Notes under the pieces: model-generated
Seen by the model: only the letters and a program-made list of their open reading frames with translations
What the model was told of the DNA's origin: nothing
Databases searched by the model: none
Shown here: positions 1 through 12,166 of the stretch, in pieces
Layout of the letters: each line of letters opens with the position of its first letter
Numbering within the stretch: the stretch's first letter is position 1
Source: Sipunculus nudus
Lineage: Eukaryota > Annelida > Sipuncula > Golfingiida > Sipunculidae
Length of the DNA stretch: 64,000 nucleotides
Assembly: GCA_026874595.1 (NCBI GenBank)
Contig: CM049318.1
Location: 11,265,241-11,329,240 of the forward strand
Direction: 5' to 3'
Position numbers and translations under genes: made by a program

Positions 1-3000
1 TACCACTTTTGAACCTGCAGTCCATGTAATTGTCGCAAAGGTTGATTTAATCCAGATGCTGAAGTATTCTAGTTATATAACCAGGTTGAAGAGACAACCG
101 TTTTAATTTATCAGTAAATAGTTTGACTTTGGTTTATCATAAAATATTGAAATTCAGATATGTAAAAGTAAAATGATATCATGTAATGCTTTCGTATTTG
201 ATTTAATTCTCATCTCAGCACAGTAGGTCAGTAGCCTAGCTTGTAGTAAAGAGTTTGACTTCATGGCTGACATAACTAATTTAGATCCCCACCAGTGGCG
301 TATAGATTGAGATTAAATGGTGAAAACTCTGGAAAACTCCAAAGTCTTAACTACAATATTTTCTGTAATTGTTGATAAAATAACTTTATGACATCCTTTA
401 TATATAAAACCAGAAATACATTAATCTATCATGTCTGATGGCATTACCATTCATGGGTCAGACACCTATCACACACAAATCCTGATTTTTTGGCTAATTT
501 CAATAACACTGACATGATCAAATGTCAGGTTAACACGTACTATATTGATTCTGCTGCTAATGTTTTTACATTTCACTGTAGGTACAAGTATAGATCACGA
601 AGGACACAGGTGCAGTCATGAAACATTTTCTCGGAACAGAGATAATCAATTTATAAATGCTTTTACCCAGAAAGCACTCCTTCAGTAGCATGGCTTGACA
701 CTATTTTGATGTAAAACGAAAATTACACAATCTTTATGTTTTAATAATTGTGCTTACTTTATTATTACTTAAATTTTGAGGCTGTTAGGATCAAACAGTT
801 TTACAAATATGCCTTCTTTTCTATATTAAGCTACATATAATTACAAAAAAAAATGAAAATAATGGATATGTAGGAAGATGATCCCTTTCACATAGAAAAG
901 AATATTAAGATTATGTCTGGTGCACTGCGGTTTGCCCCACATACATCTGTTGAGCAATACACAGACATTCTGCTATGACACTTGCATTTGCACTATCAAT
1001 GGTGCTTTTGGATGTGTGTCCAGAATAAATCATGAGTGTTTACACAGGCAAGTACAAATGTTTTAGTTAACCTATTATCAAACTACCCCCAGAGCAGGTT
1101 TTATAAAACTTGTCGCAGGCTGTTAGGAAACCGTTTTAACTGAAACATTGATGCACAAAGCATTGTGGGACTGTTTCCAAAACATTTAGCATTTTCTGTG
1201 AAAGGTTTATAGCACTCAGTCTGCTGCTACAAGTTGAGGTATTTGAAGGTATATTGAAGGACAACCGGCCTCATTGTTCTCTGTTCTTAAGGCTTATACA
1301 TGGCACACCCAGTCCTATAAACATAATTAATTATATAGTATCTTTAGCTTAATGTGATACTTGCTCAGCATGAAAAAATGAAGCTCTGTTAAGGAGCATT
1401 GTTAACAGATGGCGTACTGTACTATAAATCTCATGATGCTCATTGATCTGCCCGCTGTCAAATAAATATCTCAAGTTTGATGTCAGGGATTGTCTGGGAC
1501 ATTCTTGTGTTGGTTTAACCTGACATATGATTATGTGAAAAGCTGTCAGATGTTACAGAAAACAGCTCTGATGTACTTATATGAAGCAAGTGTAACATGT
1601 TTGTTTAATTTTACCACCATATGATAAACAAGTTTGTTGCACTTTATTAAATTTTGACCTATATACTGCAAGATATTTTATGTCCTTGATATACCTACGA
1701 AGTAGTCCTGGTATGTATGTGATGAGAGACTGTTGGTGTTTTATGTAGATGAGCTCAACTGCTTAATGCTGCTGTCAGCAGTAAACAGGTTCATACAACA
1801 TCTAAGAAACCATCAAATCACCATCCATTCCATTTTCCTGTACTGGATATTGTGCTCTCAGTGATATATTGTTGATTTTGTTATTCAATGGAAACAGGTC
1901 ATACAGGAGGGACTTGTTTTACATGCAGTTTAAAGATGATTGACTTGACTTTATATGTCATTTCTATTCATATTGGCAAGTGTATATAAACAATATATAG
2001 ATACAGGGACTAAATTGTATTGTTCTCATTTAAAAAAACATAAAATATTTTATATATAAAATATGTTAATGTACTGTATCATGTATTATAAGTGGGTGAG
2101 TATGTAACAAATACACTGTACTTATTTTATGAGGTAGTTTGATATCTAATCTAGCCTATCATATATACATAATATAAAACATTTCTATTAAAATGTAATA
2201 TGAGCTTAGAGTAATTATACCGCCACAGACAAATGACCCAGTTTATAAGCTTTTTAAACATATACCAATATGTGACCACAACATTTGTACAGGCTTTTAG
2301 TAAAGGGGATTGCACCTGTCCCAAGTGGGGTTATATAATGGGAAGTGGTTTCTCATAGCTTGGCAGTAGCTTGGCAGGTCCAGTTTCAGTACATCTATTT
2401 TTAGCTCAGCTCATTTACAGTTGGATTGAGCGATTATGGCTGGTTATTAACATTGTTGATTTAGTTTTCCTGTTTACTCTTTTCTGATCTACTGGCCATG
2501 GCCATCAATAACTGTGTGTAATAATTCCTGTTATAGTTTTTGGGTCTTGCTAAACACAGAATAGTACACGGTACTGAAAAGTTAGTAAATTATAAATTGT
2601 GTGCAATATATAACTCTTCTTATCATATTTTGAAAAAATTATGAAAAATACAGATAAGTTAATGAAAAGCAGCAATAGTTAATTGAAAAGTTAATAACTT
2701 TTCAGGATTTGAAATTCAGTACCTGCCATATTAATAGTTGTCTGACAAATGCTTTTTCATGATTTAAACAATTTGCCTTCACTCAAATCAAGGTTGTTTG
2801 GGTAAGTCAGCCAATTCTATATTTTCTACATTTCTTTATATAGACTGTATAAATAGGTTTGTATCTTAATTTGCAGGATTCTCTTGTGGTCTGTTCTAAT
2901 AGATTTAGCAACACTTGTATATAATGGATGCAGCTGGCCAGTAGAGCCACCATACATTGTCACTTTATTCTGTTTAATACTAAAAGTGTTCAGCCTTAAG

Positions 3001-4990
3001 CAGGATCTCTGTGAGCCAAGGTGTTTAAGGAACCATGTTTACAGCTGTTGTCTGATCTGGAGGTAGTTCTACTTCCTCAAGTCATATGCATGTTATGTGG
3101 TGTAGAAGTTTGGTTGATTTAGTTATGAAGTTAAGCCAAAGATGGCAGCAGCATGTCTTTAGTCAGACCTAGGGAATTGCATCTGGTATGAGGTAAAAGC
3201 CAGGTGAAGGCAGGGCCACCTATCTCCAACCAGCTTAACTGCAGGTACTGCCACCTGTCTCAAACTAGTTGAAACACAGGTGCTTTCCTTCTAATAATTT
3301 GATATAAGCATTAGCTGCATGGTCTAATAACTTATATAAAAATTACCTGCAGCCAGGCTATGCTCCATCATCTTCAATGTACAAAAAGGTTGGCTGCCTT
3401 GACAGTCACTGTGAGTGTGAAAGGTTTGCTTTCTCCTGCAAGTGACACATGATATGCTAATATGCAATATCATAGATCCATCCCCCATTAGTTTTGACAG
3501 GTCACTCACCAGAGCCCAGGCCAACCCTATGATTTAAATCAATGATGATAAAGTCATTGTGTTGCATTTTTAACATTTTTTATGGCAAATAAAATAAAAG
3601 TGGCTTAAAGGTCCAGTCAGAATGATTTTTATTACCAGTTTATCTAGGATTTTATGAAGCCTGTAATAATTATCATAGTGAAGGAAACCACAAGGTCATC
3701 AACCAGCCTAGATAGAGGACAGGTTTTACTTCAGCAGGTCAGTTTATTAAAGGAGTTAATTGTCTCGTATAAAGTTATGTTCCATTAGTCTTCTCCTGGT
3801 CTTGATGACTTGTTTCTGGCCACTTGACAAATATAAAGTACAAGTATTTACCATCCAGTGACTGGAAGAGGACGTAAAAATTAAGGAATATTAGGTCACT
3901 GACAGGTTTTGAAGTCAATTTACTTTTGAAATTAAAATTAAATCAGAAAAAATCCAAACAGAAGGGAACGTTTGATTATTTTTTCCAGCCAGCCAGCCAT
4001 CACAGCTGAACGACACTGGTTTTGGATAATTCATCACCCTCTACTGACGTCCTTTGTCCCGTAAACAGCAGCCAAAATTATCTATTCATGGTCACCATGA
4101 CGACATGTCTGTCATAGTAACATGGGAAACTGGGATCATACCTTGTAAACAAAAAATATAAAGGTTCACCATTTCTACAGGAATTGACTTAAAAACAGAA
4201 GGGAATGTATTTTTTTTTTTTCAAGAAAGCTTTTAGGTTCTATCATTACTGTTATGCATTGAAGCAAAAAGAGCAAGAGCTGCCATGCCACAGATGAAGC
4301 CCAGGCTCACACCAGTATAAAAATATCCTAATTTTATTCCCTCTTTTTCCCTGAAGACTTAAAAATCATAACATTTCCTTTACTGTCTAATGACACGCAG
4401 AGAGATGGGGACAACACAGAGATTATGAACAGACTGGTTGAGGGTTGGAGCTTTGCCATGAATAAGTCGCAATGAAATAAAAAATTTCAAATTTTTGCAT
4501 TAACTGACATTAAAATGTTTTTTCGTTAATGGTGTTTATGGATGCATTAGGGTGATTGGAATCTGAAGAAGAAAGACTCTGCGTCACACTTGGCATGATA
4601 CCCTCTAAAGCTGTTTTTTTTTTAAACCTTAACGTGGACCCTGCAGTGTCTCTACCAGCTGAAGAAGATACCTTTCAAAGCCAACTCACCTTTCTCAAGC
4701 AGGTGTTAATTAACGCTGGTTGATGGGAAAAAGCTACTTTCACTTTAAGCTAGAGATGCTGCAGAGAGCAGGAACATGTGATTTCTTTATCACAGCTTGG
4801 TGGTTTTGTGACTGACGGCGCTGTTATCTGTTCAGGCGGAAACAACTGATAATTAACAGTGAATAGCTTTGGTTAAACTTCACACGATAGTACCCCATTA
4901 AATAAAGCTGTTTAGAACCGTAAGGTTTAACGTAGCTATCGGGACCATTATAAGTTGAAACAGGTTGTACTTTTAAATGGACATATTAAT
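1..4990. other. AT-rich non-coding stretch
   Basis: I see no supported gene here. Open frames are short, start at arbitrary positions and lack paired splice sites. The sequence is AT-rich and mostly unique by eye, with only short homopolymer runs and no recognisable transposon ends. It is probably intergenic or intronic DNA. Confidence 0.5.
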
Positions 4991-5164
4991 TACAGAGTAA
5001 AACCTTGACTTACAACCACCTTAGTTTAACAATCACCTTAAAATAACAACCACTTGTTTACAGTCCCGATTCTTGCTTTATGTAAAACCTCACTTCAACC
5101 ACCTCGAAACTGCGACCAGTTTATCTAGGTCCTACTGGTAGGCGTGATTCAAGGTTTTACTGTA
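4991..5164. mobile_element. Tc1/mariner-like MITE, 174 bp
   Basis: The element starts TACAGAGTAAAACCTTGA (4991-5008) and ends with its near-perfect inverse TCAAGGTTTTACTGTA (5149-5164). TA dinucleotides at both edges fit the TA target duplication of Tc1/mariner-type transposases. The interior carries AACCACC-type motifs and no coding capacity. The same TACAGT..AAACCT terminus recurs at 35981 and 37186, so this is one member of a family that a foreign transposase would have to move. Confidence 0.75.
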
Positions 5165-7162
5165 TATGATTTACAGAGCACTTTTATACAAATATCACTG
5201 GAAGCACTATGATGAATTTTCTTCATATTCATTAAAACAACACAGTGTTTCATTTTCCTTGTGGTATTTCCAGTGTTTACTTTTCTTTGGTAGCTAGAAC
5301 TCATTGACAAGCACAGGCTTAAAGACATACACTGCTGAATATGTACACTCTGTCATATCAGGATTATATGCTTTCTTGATTGAGACCATTTTCAAATACA
5401 GGAAAAACCAATAACTTTGCAATAATAACTTGAAAATATAAAGGTTTTGGCGTGTTTAAATATATTTCAAACTATAAATTCCCATAACAATGTATTTCAG
5501 AATCTGTTAGATCTAGTTGCCGTTTGTGTGTGCCAGTGTGGTTTACAAGTTTGGGCCATTTCCTCTAAGCTTATGGATATCCCCACAGTGGTACAGTCCT
5601 GGTTCCAAAGCTCTACTAAGACATGGTGGCTCTAGAGGTTATTCAGTGAAACATGAACGTGTTAAATTATATTTTGGATGATTCATACTGATGACAGACC
5701 CAAAGTAAAATTGCCAACTTTTCATTAAAAAAAAAAGTATTGTAAAAGATGCTTCAGTGTCACTTTATGGTGATCTCTGCGAACAAAAAAATATGTAATC
5801 AGATCCTAGATCCCCTCCCACCCCTACACACACGTACACACACCTGTGTTATGCCACCGAGCTGAACTGGATCACTGGTTTATACACCATGTGTACCACC
5901 TGGTTATACCAGACTGCCTAATTGTACATATACATCTGAACATACCAGGTTTCTGTGTGAGTTGTTACAACTTCAGCTGTTACTGGTGTTCAGTACATGT
6001 CTTTTGTTACTGTACCAGGCCAAGTACACAGCCCTGTACATCCCTCAATCTCAGTGTGTTTATGACTTTTATGTGTGGTATATCTGATATACAGTAAGAT
6101 AGTTTGTTCCCTGTACAGTAATTGCCTTCAGGTCACCTGGGTGTGGTGATGGTATATCATGCTTGGAATACAATCAATGATTTCATTATGCTAATAATAA
6201 ATAATTCTGATAGCTATGTATATGTAGTAAACAACCTGATCCACCTGCAGTAAGTCAAGTGGTTACTCCAGAAACTCATTTCAAAGCCTGATGCAGTCAT
6301 TGCATCAGGCTTTGAAATGAGTTTCCAGGGTTTGTTGACTGTGACTACATAACTCATTGAGTCAGACTCAATAGACATTCAGATTGAACCAAAATTGTAT
6401 ACTTTGAGTCACAGCAGCAGTCATTAGGAAAACTGCTCTGCAATGGTCATTAATTATATTGCAATGATATAAATACACGGCAATAATCTCAACACTAGAA
6501 TATGATTACAGAAAATAACATAAAAAGAAAATGTGCCTGTATATACTAAAATGTAAATTCCATTTTTCTCATTATGATGACGGCCTTCATTTCATGCCCC
6601 TTGCATGACTCAGATATCAATCACAAACTCTAAAGTGGGGAGACATGCTTATATGAAGTCAAAATGTCTCCAGACATGCTTGGGGATTCATGAACATGCA
6701 TTCTTTTTTACACATTGCAGGCATTGTTGAAATGTAAATAAATTCATTTTATTCAAAGAAAATATGTAGCAGTCAGTCTGGTTTATCCTGTTGAATGCCT
6801 TTGCTTGTAAGTATGACAAAAATATTTGTTTCCTCCTCAAGATTTTTGGTCAGTTTCCCCAGCTATAATTGCTCATGCTGCCATTCAGACATACTTGCTA
6901 GTCTGTCTAATGTCTCTATAGCAAAACATACCAATATCACCTTCCCATGACCTTTAACCTGATCCTGTATGATTATTGATGATTATGATTACTGAATGTA
7001 GCTATTTGAACTTATAGTTCAGTTATTTGTTGCTGTTCAGTAATATGTCATTAAAACAAGTTTGTGCTGCTCTTTGAATATATGTACTTGTTGCAGATAA
7101 CAGAATTTGACTGCAGCCAGGATTGAAGGCTTCTAGGGTTAATTTGATTGTTTATCATTTAT
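5165..7162. other. Non-coding stretch with one strong hairpin
   Basis: No gene is supported here. The only clear structure is the 25-bp perfect inverted repeat at 6271-6325, listed separately. A GTAAGT at 6807 has no convincing exon before it. Confidence 0.45.
6271..6325. repeat. Perfect 25-bp inverted repeat with 5-nt loop
   Basis: The arms are 6271-6295 and 6301-6325 and are exact reverse complements, separated by GTCAT. The bases just outside do not pair. A transcript would form a 25-bp perfect stem with a 5-base loop. The flanking sequence shows no element ends. It could be a recent template-switch product, the tip of a small palindromic element, or a hairpin RNA precursor. The loop is short for an ordinary animal microRNA precursor. 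Confidence 0.9.
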
Positions 7163-8760
7163 TGTATCCCCAACCAGTCGGGGGATACTATGTTTTCCTA
7201 CTGGTCCCGCCGCCCCTGCCACATTTAAATCTTGTTGGCGCTATAACTCAAAAAATATTTCATGGATCTCTACCAAACTTGGTATATGTATAGATATGGG
7301 TGAGAGGATGACGCCTATTTAAAATGAGGTCCTTGACCTTGAATAGGTCCAGTTTTGGGGAAAATCACACAAATTCTTAAATATCTCAAGAAATCTCGCA
7401 TGGATTGATCCAAAAATCAAGTTGATGGAAGATCATGGATAGGGTTGTCATGTTCCAGAAACTGGTGGCGCCACCTATAATTCTTTACTTGTTTTCGTGC
7501 CGTTTAATACCCTCAAAATTGCTACTTGACAGTACTGTGAGCATTATAAGTCAAAAACTAATGGACAGATTTCTTTTATATTATGCATGTACATAGATAT
7601 GGGTTATGGGATAATGTCTATTTAAATTGGGATCATGACCTTTCCTATGAGAGTGGCCTTGACCTTGAATATTGCCATATATGGTGAAATTCACACAAAA
7701 TCATTAATATCTCAATAAGGGATGCATGGATTAATCCAAAAATCAACTTGACCGAAGATCTTGGATATTAATGTCATGTACTGGAAACAGGTGGCGCCAC
7801 CTGTTATTCTTTTACTTGTTTTCGTGCCTTTTAATACCCCCATCATTGCCACTTAACAGTACTGTGAGCAAAACTATCTGACAGATTTCTTTCGTATTAT
7901 GCATATACATAGACATGGGTTAAGGGAGGATGTATATATAAATTGGGGTCATGACCTTTCCTATTAGAGTGGCCTTGACCTTGAATATTGCCATATATGG
8001 GGAAAATTACACAAAATCATTAATATCTCAATAAGGGATACATGGATTGGTCCAAAAATCAACTTGATCGAAGATCTTGGATAGTATTGTCATGTACCAG
8101 AAACAGGTGGCGCCACCTAATATTCTTTTACTTGTTTTCATGCCGTTTAATACCCCATCATTGCCATTTGACAGTACTGTGAGCATTAAAAGTCAAAAAC
8201 TAATGGACAGATTTCTTTCATAATATGCATATACATAGATATGGGTTATGGGATGATGTCTATTCAAATTTGGGTCATGACCTTTCCTATGAGAGTGGCC
8301 TTGACCTTGAATATTGACATATATGGTGAAAATCACATAAAATCATTAATATTTCAATAAGGGATGCATTGATTGGTCCAAAAATCAACTTGACCGAAGA
8401 TCTTGAATAGTATTGTCATGTACCGGAAACAGGTGGCACCACCTGTTATTCTTTTACTTGTTTTTGTGCCGTTTAATACCCCATCATTGCCACTTAACAG
8501 TACTGTGAGCATTATAAGTAAAAAACTAATGGACAGATTTCTTTCATATATTATGCATATACATAGACATGGGTTAGGGGATGATGTATATTGAAATTTG
8601 GGTCATGACCTTTTCTGTGAGAGTGACCTTTTCTATGAGTGTGGTCTGATATCAATTGTTGCTGAAGATGGGGGGGGGGGGGGGCCTGTTCTTAAGGGGG
8701 GGGGGGGGATTTATTGTCTGGGGATACTGTGGCACCTGTGGTGCCAAGAAATATCTAGTC
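7163..8760 (+). mobile_element. Element K: Helentron-like non-autonomous repeat
   Basis: The 5' end is a hairpin: GTATCCCC, a short loop, then GGGGATAC, followed by TATGTTTTC. The 3' end repeats GGGGATAC near 8720, next to a small hairpin (GGCACC/GGTGCC) and the tail ATATCTAGTC. The body holds about four tandem units of roughly 320 bp, with palindromes at 7464, 7790, 8106 and a mutated one near 8431. Each unit carries TGACCTT motifs and ends with GGTGGCGCCACCT. A long G run at 8670-8708 precedes the 3' end. Short open frames inside are shadows of the tandem units. Orientation is set by analogy with elements G, H and I, which share the GGATACTATGTTTTC start. Confidence 0.75.
7200..8600 (+). 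repeat. ~320-bp tandem units inside element K
   Basis: Four diverged copies can be followed by eye. Each contains the phrase ending TATGCATATACATAGA, then GGTCATGACCTTTCC, TGACCTTGAATATTG, ATATCTCAATAAGGGAT and GGTGGCGCCACCTG. Palindrome spacing is 326, 316 and about 325 bp. In the three units with an intact palindrome, the distance from ATATCTC to it is 83 bp. Confidence 0.8.
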
Positions 8761-11700
8761 ATTTAGAGGCACTTGTAATTAACAGTCCAGGCAAGTTGCA
8801 AACCCACATACAGCTGTTAGTTATAAATGTTATTATTTGTCAGAAATGTTTAATACAACACTAAAAGGAAGCACCATCAGTCCTTTTTTTGTCATTTTAT
8901 AAATTAATTTTCCTCGTATCTGTGGCTTTTCATTTTTTAATATCCTTAGAGATTTGTGCTATAAAATCATAAGTTCGGGGATGATAACATGAAAACTTTT
9001 AGATAAATCCTTTATTAAATGAAAGACCTGTTAATCTTGAGAAAGAAATTTTTCATTTTCATCTGCCCACAGGTTCATTGTATATGCCATCTTGCCAACC
9101 AACTGTTTGTAAGTCATACAAACAAAACATATCTCTTTCTCTTTGTCTGGTTACATTTCCAAAGAAAAAGAAAGAGAAACTAATGCTGTGTTGTTCCACA
9201 ACAGGCTGCATTAAAGCACCTGTTGTGATCAAAGGTCAAAGGTCAGAGGCCTTAGATTTGTAATCTGTAGTGTGAACCTCAGTTAACTCATTTAAAATTT
9301 TAAGCAAAGCTTAATAGTTTTCACAAAGACTGTGATCTGTATCTGTTTAAAAATCCTTAAAGATTGGTTTCAGCTCAAAATAGGGACCATCATTAATTGA
9401 GGGTAGTGGATTTATCTCATCTCATTGATCTTCAGTCATAGTTTCATATAAATACTTAAGAATATCTGAGAGAATGATAATATTGAATATTTGTCTGGGT
9501 TTTTGATTCCAAGAAGTAATGAATATCTATTCTTTCTGATGTCATACAAACTCTCCCTAACTCCAGCTGTTCCAATTACATTTGTGTGTACTGTGTACAC
9601 TGGAAATTTGTATTATGACCAATGTTATGGATTTTAAACAAAATTTAAAAATTTGGAAAAAAAATAGGTCTGTAGTGAAAAACTCAGGAAGCAGAACTAA
9701 CAGTTTACTGCAATGCCTTACATAAATAATCCCTAGGTGAGCCTTTGTATGAAAGGTTTGTTCACCAATTGGCCACCAGAGGGCTGCATTATGTATAAAC
9801 ATCATAATGTTTTAATAGGGATGACAGAGGAGAAATACTTGTATCAGTGACTGGGATTTATCAGTTTATTATTGGGGGATACTTAAGTGCACACTAGTAT
9901 TTGTTGGAGGTCATGGGGGTTTGATAGGGGCATTAAAATAAAACAAGAAAGTATTCTGAGGACACGATCAAGGTGGGAATTTATTTGAGAGAGTTTGGTG
10001 ACCATTAGACCCATATCTTTCAAGTAGAAGCTGGTAGAAAGCTCTGGGGATGACCATGATCATATATGCAAATTAGAGTAGGGTTAGGACCATTAAAACT
10101 AGTCATATGTGAACTTCATCACCACAAGATTATTGACAAAATATGGAAAATACTTGAAAATGTTTCTGATTAGAGTCAGTGATATGTTTAAGATATCAAT
10201 GCATGCCAGCAGCTTATCAGCAGTTAAACAATAATAGAAGTGACACAGTATCCTGATATGACCTACCTACTGGCTACATATTTCAAGTGCATTTTATTTG
10301 CTGTACAATATCTTAGTTGAATTAATAAATAATTTCACTCAGAACACTCAGATTGCAGTTAAAATGTAGCAGCTACTGGGTCACAGCATAAACAAGAATG
10401 CTTGTGGCAACATGTTGTTACATTGTTACACATATGAAATGTGTATACCTCATGCATTGGTGCTAGATGCCAGTGTGAATGCACAATATGGTCTGAAACT
10501 GAGTTGACCGATCCACTTTGAACAAAACTTTTTAAAACCATTTTTTGTGTGAAAATTGGTAATGATATCATACCTGCTGCTGGCTGAATCTGTCTGTCTC
10601 CAGTACTTAAAATGCACACAATGTTATAGTTCCTTTTGTTGCCTGTTGATCCAGGGAAGCAACTCTACATCATGTAAGACTTGTGTCTTGAATTTCATTT
10701 AGAATTACAATATTTATCTCACAGTCTGCACTGACACCACTTACCGCAGCATCAGATTAATACTTCCTGTGACATAGGCCATGTTACACTTTTATTTCCT
10801 GTTCATAATTGATATCTGGTTGTTTTGTTAATAGATGGCTTTATTTGATAAAGCCCTCAAGCACTGAATTAATTTCATTTTGTGGATCTGTTTCAGCTGA
10901 GATGTAATTACATATGAGCTTTTGTATTAATTTAAATGATAAATTAATTAGATCTGATGGGTTTTCTAATTATGAGGAAGGTTATTAAAATCATTTTCGT
11001 TTTCGAGTGAGATCACATATTATCCTCACACAGGGAAGACATTTCTGTCCACAGAAGACATTTCTGTCCAGGAAATGGTTAATGAAATCCTCATATTGAG
11101 GACACTGTAAGAATAAAGCCTTATCTGAAATTGTTTGATAGTATCAATCAATGAGGTTTATTTTTATTGGAAGGTTTAATTGTCCATGAAACCATTTCTT
11201 CTGAATGTGACACATGCAGATATAAAGTACATATTAGCTCCAGATTTGTTCCCTAACAGTCAAAAATTATTACGATATTCCATTACAAAACTAGGAGGTA
11301 GATAGGAATGAAAATATCTGAAGGGATCAGTTACTGAAATAACTGGTGTGTTGAGATCAGTTAGTTAAATCATTTCTTCTTATGAAACTTGTGGAAGAGC
11401 TCAGTCTGAAATGAACAGTTTGCTAATGATTCGTCTGATGTGATTGGTTAATTAAATACACTTGTAATCAGGAAAATTACAGATAAAAGCTGAACTTCTA
11501 AACTTAAGGGATCAGTTAGTAAAATAATTTTTGGAATAGCAGTCTTAGCTGCGATGTCAACATGCTATGGTCTTTGATACGTTCAGCATCACCAGCACAA
11601 GAGTGATGGAAATGACATAGCTTGGCTGTGATTCTCTGAGATGTGCTCAGTCAAGAGTATGATTTCAATCTGCGGCGCTGTCAATATCAGAGTCAAGACT

Positions 11701-12166
11701 GCTCCACCAAGTTCAGATCAGGACGGGAAGCTAATTTAATAAATAACCAGGAAACCCCTCATGCCTCATGTAATGACGTAACTTCTTTGTGCTTACATGT
11801 TGAACATTGTAGCACTGTTGAACCCTGTGTAAACGTATCTTATTTTTCTTTAAATTTTCTTTTTCACTGGGATGCATCTAATTCTGAGAATTAATTTAGG
11901 TATAAAGAGGGATACAACACAGATTATTTGCGAGACTAAAATTTTACTATTTTCACATTTAAATTGTTGCACAAGGATTTCTTTTTTTGTGATTCTACCA
12001 TGCAGTAACCTACATATAGTGTATCCATTATCACATTGATACTTAATATGTGAGCTAAACTATAACAATATGGCATGGACCAAGAACAAAGATCAAGTAG
12101 AAATGATTTTCCAACTAATTCAGATAAAATGAAGATCTGATATTATTTATAAATAAGTAATGTCTG
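8761..12166. other. Non-coding stretch
   Basis: No gene can be supported. A short frame at 11641 (about 32 codons) and a minus-strand ATG at 10782 running into a GTAAGT-type donor at 10744 were examined. Neither has a partner exon, so neither is annotated. No transposon ends were found between elements K and A. Confidence 0.4.

Noticed and set aside
10745-10782. Minus-strand ATG followed by 12 codons and a GTAAGT-type donor
   Set aside because: There is no second exon, and an in-frame stop lies just upstream. A single donor match is expected by chance in 64 kb.
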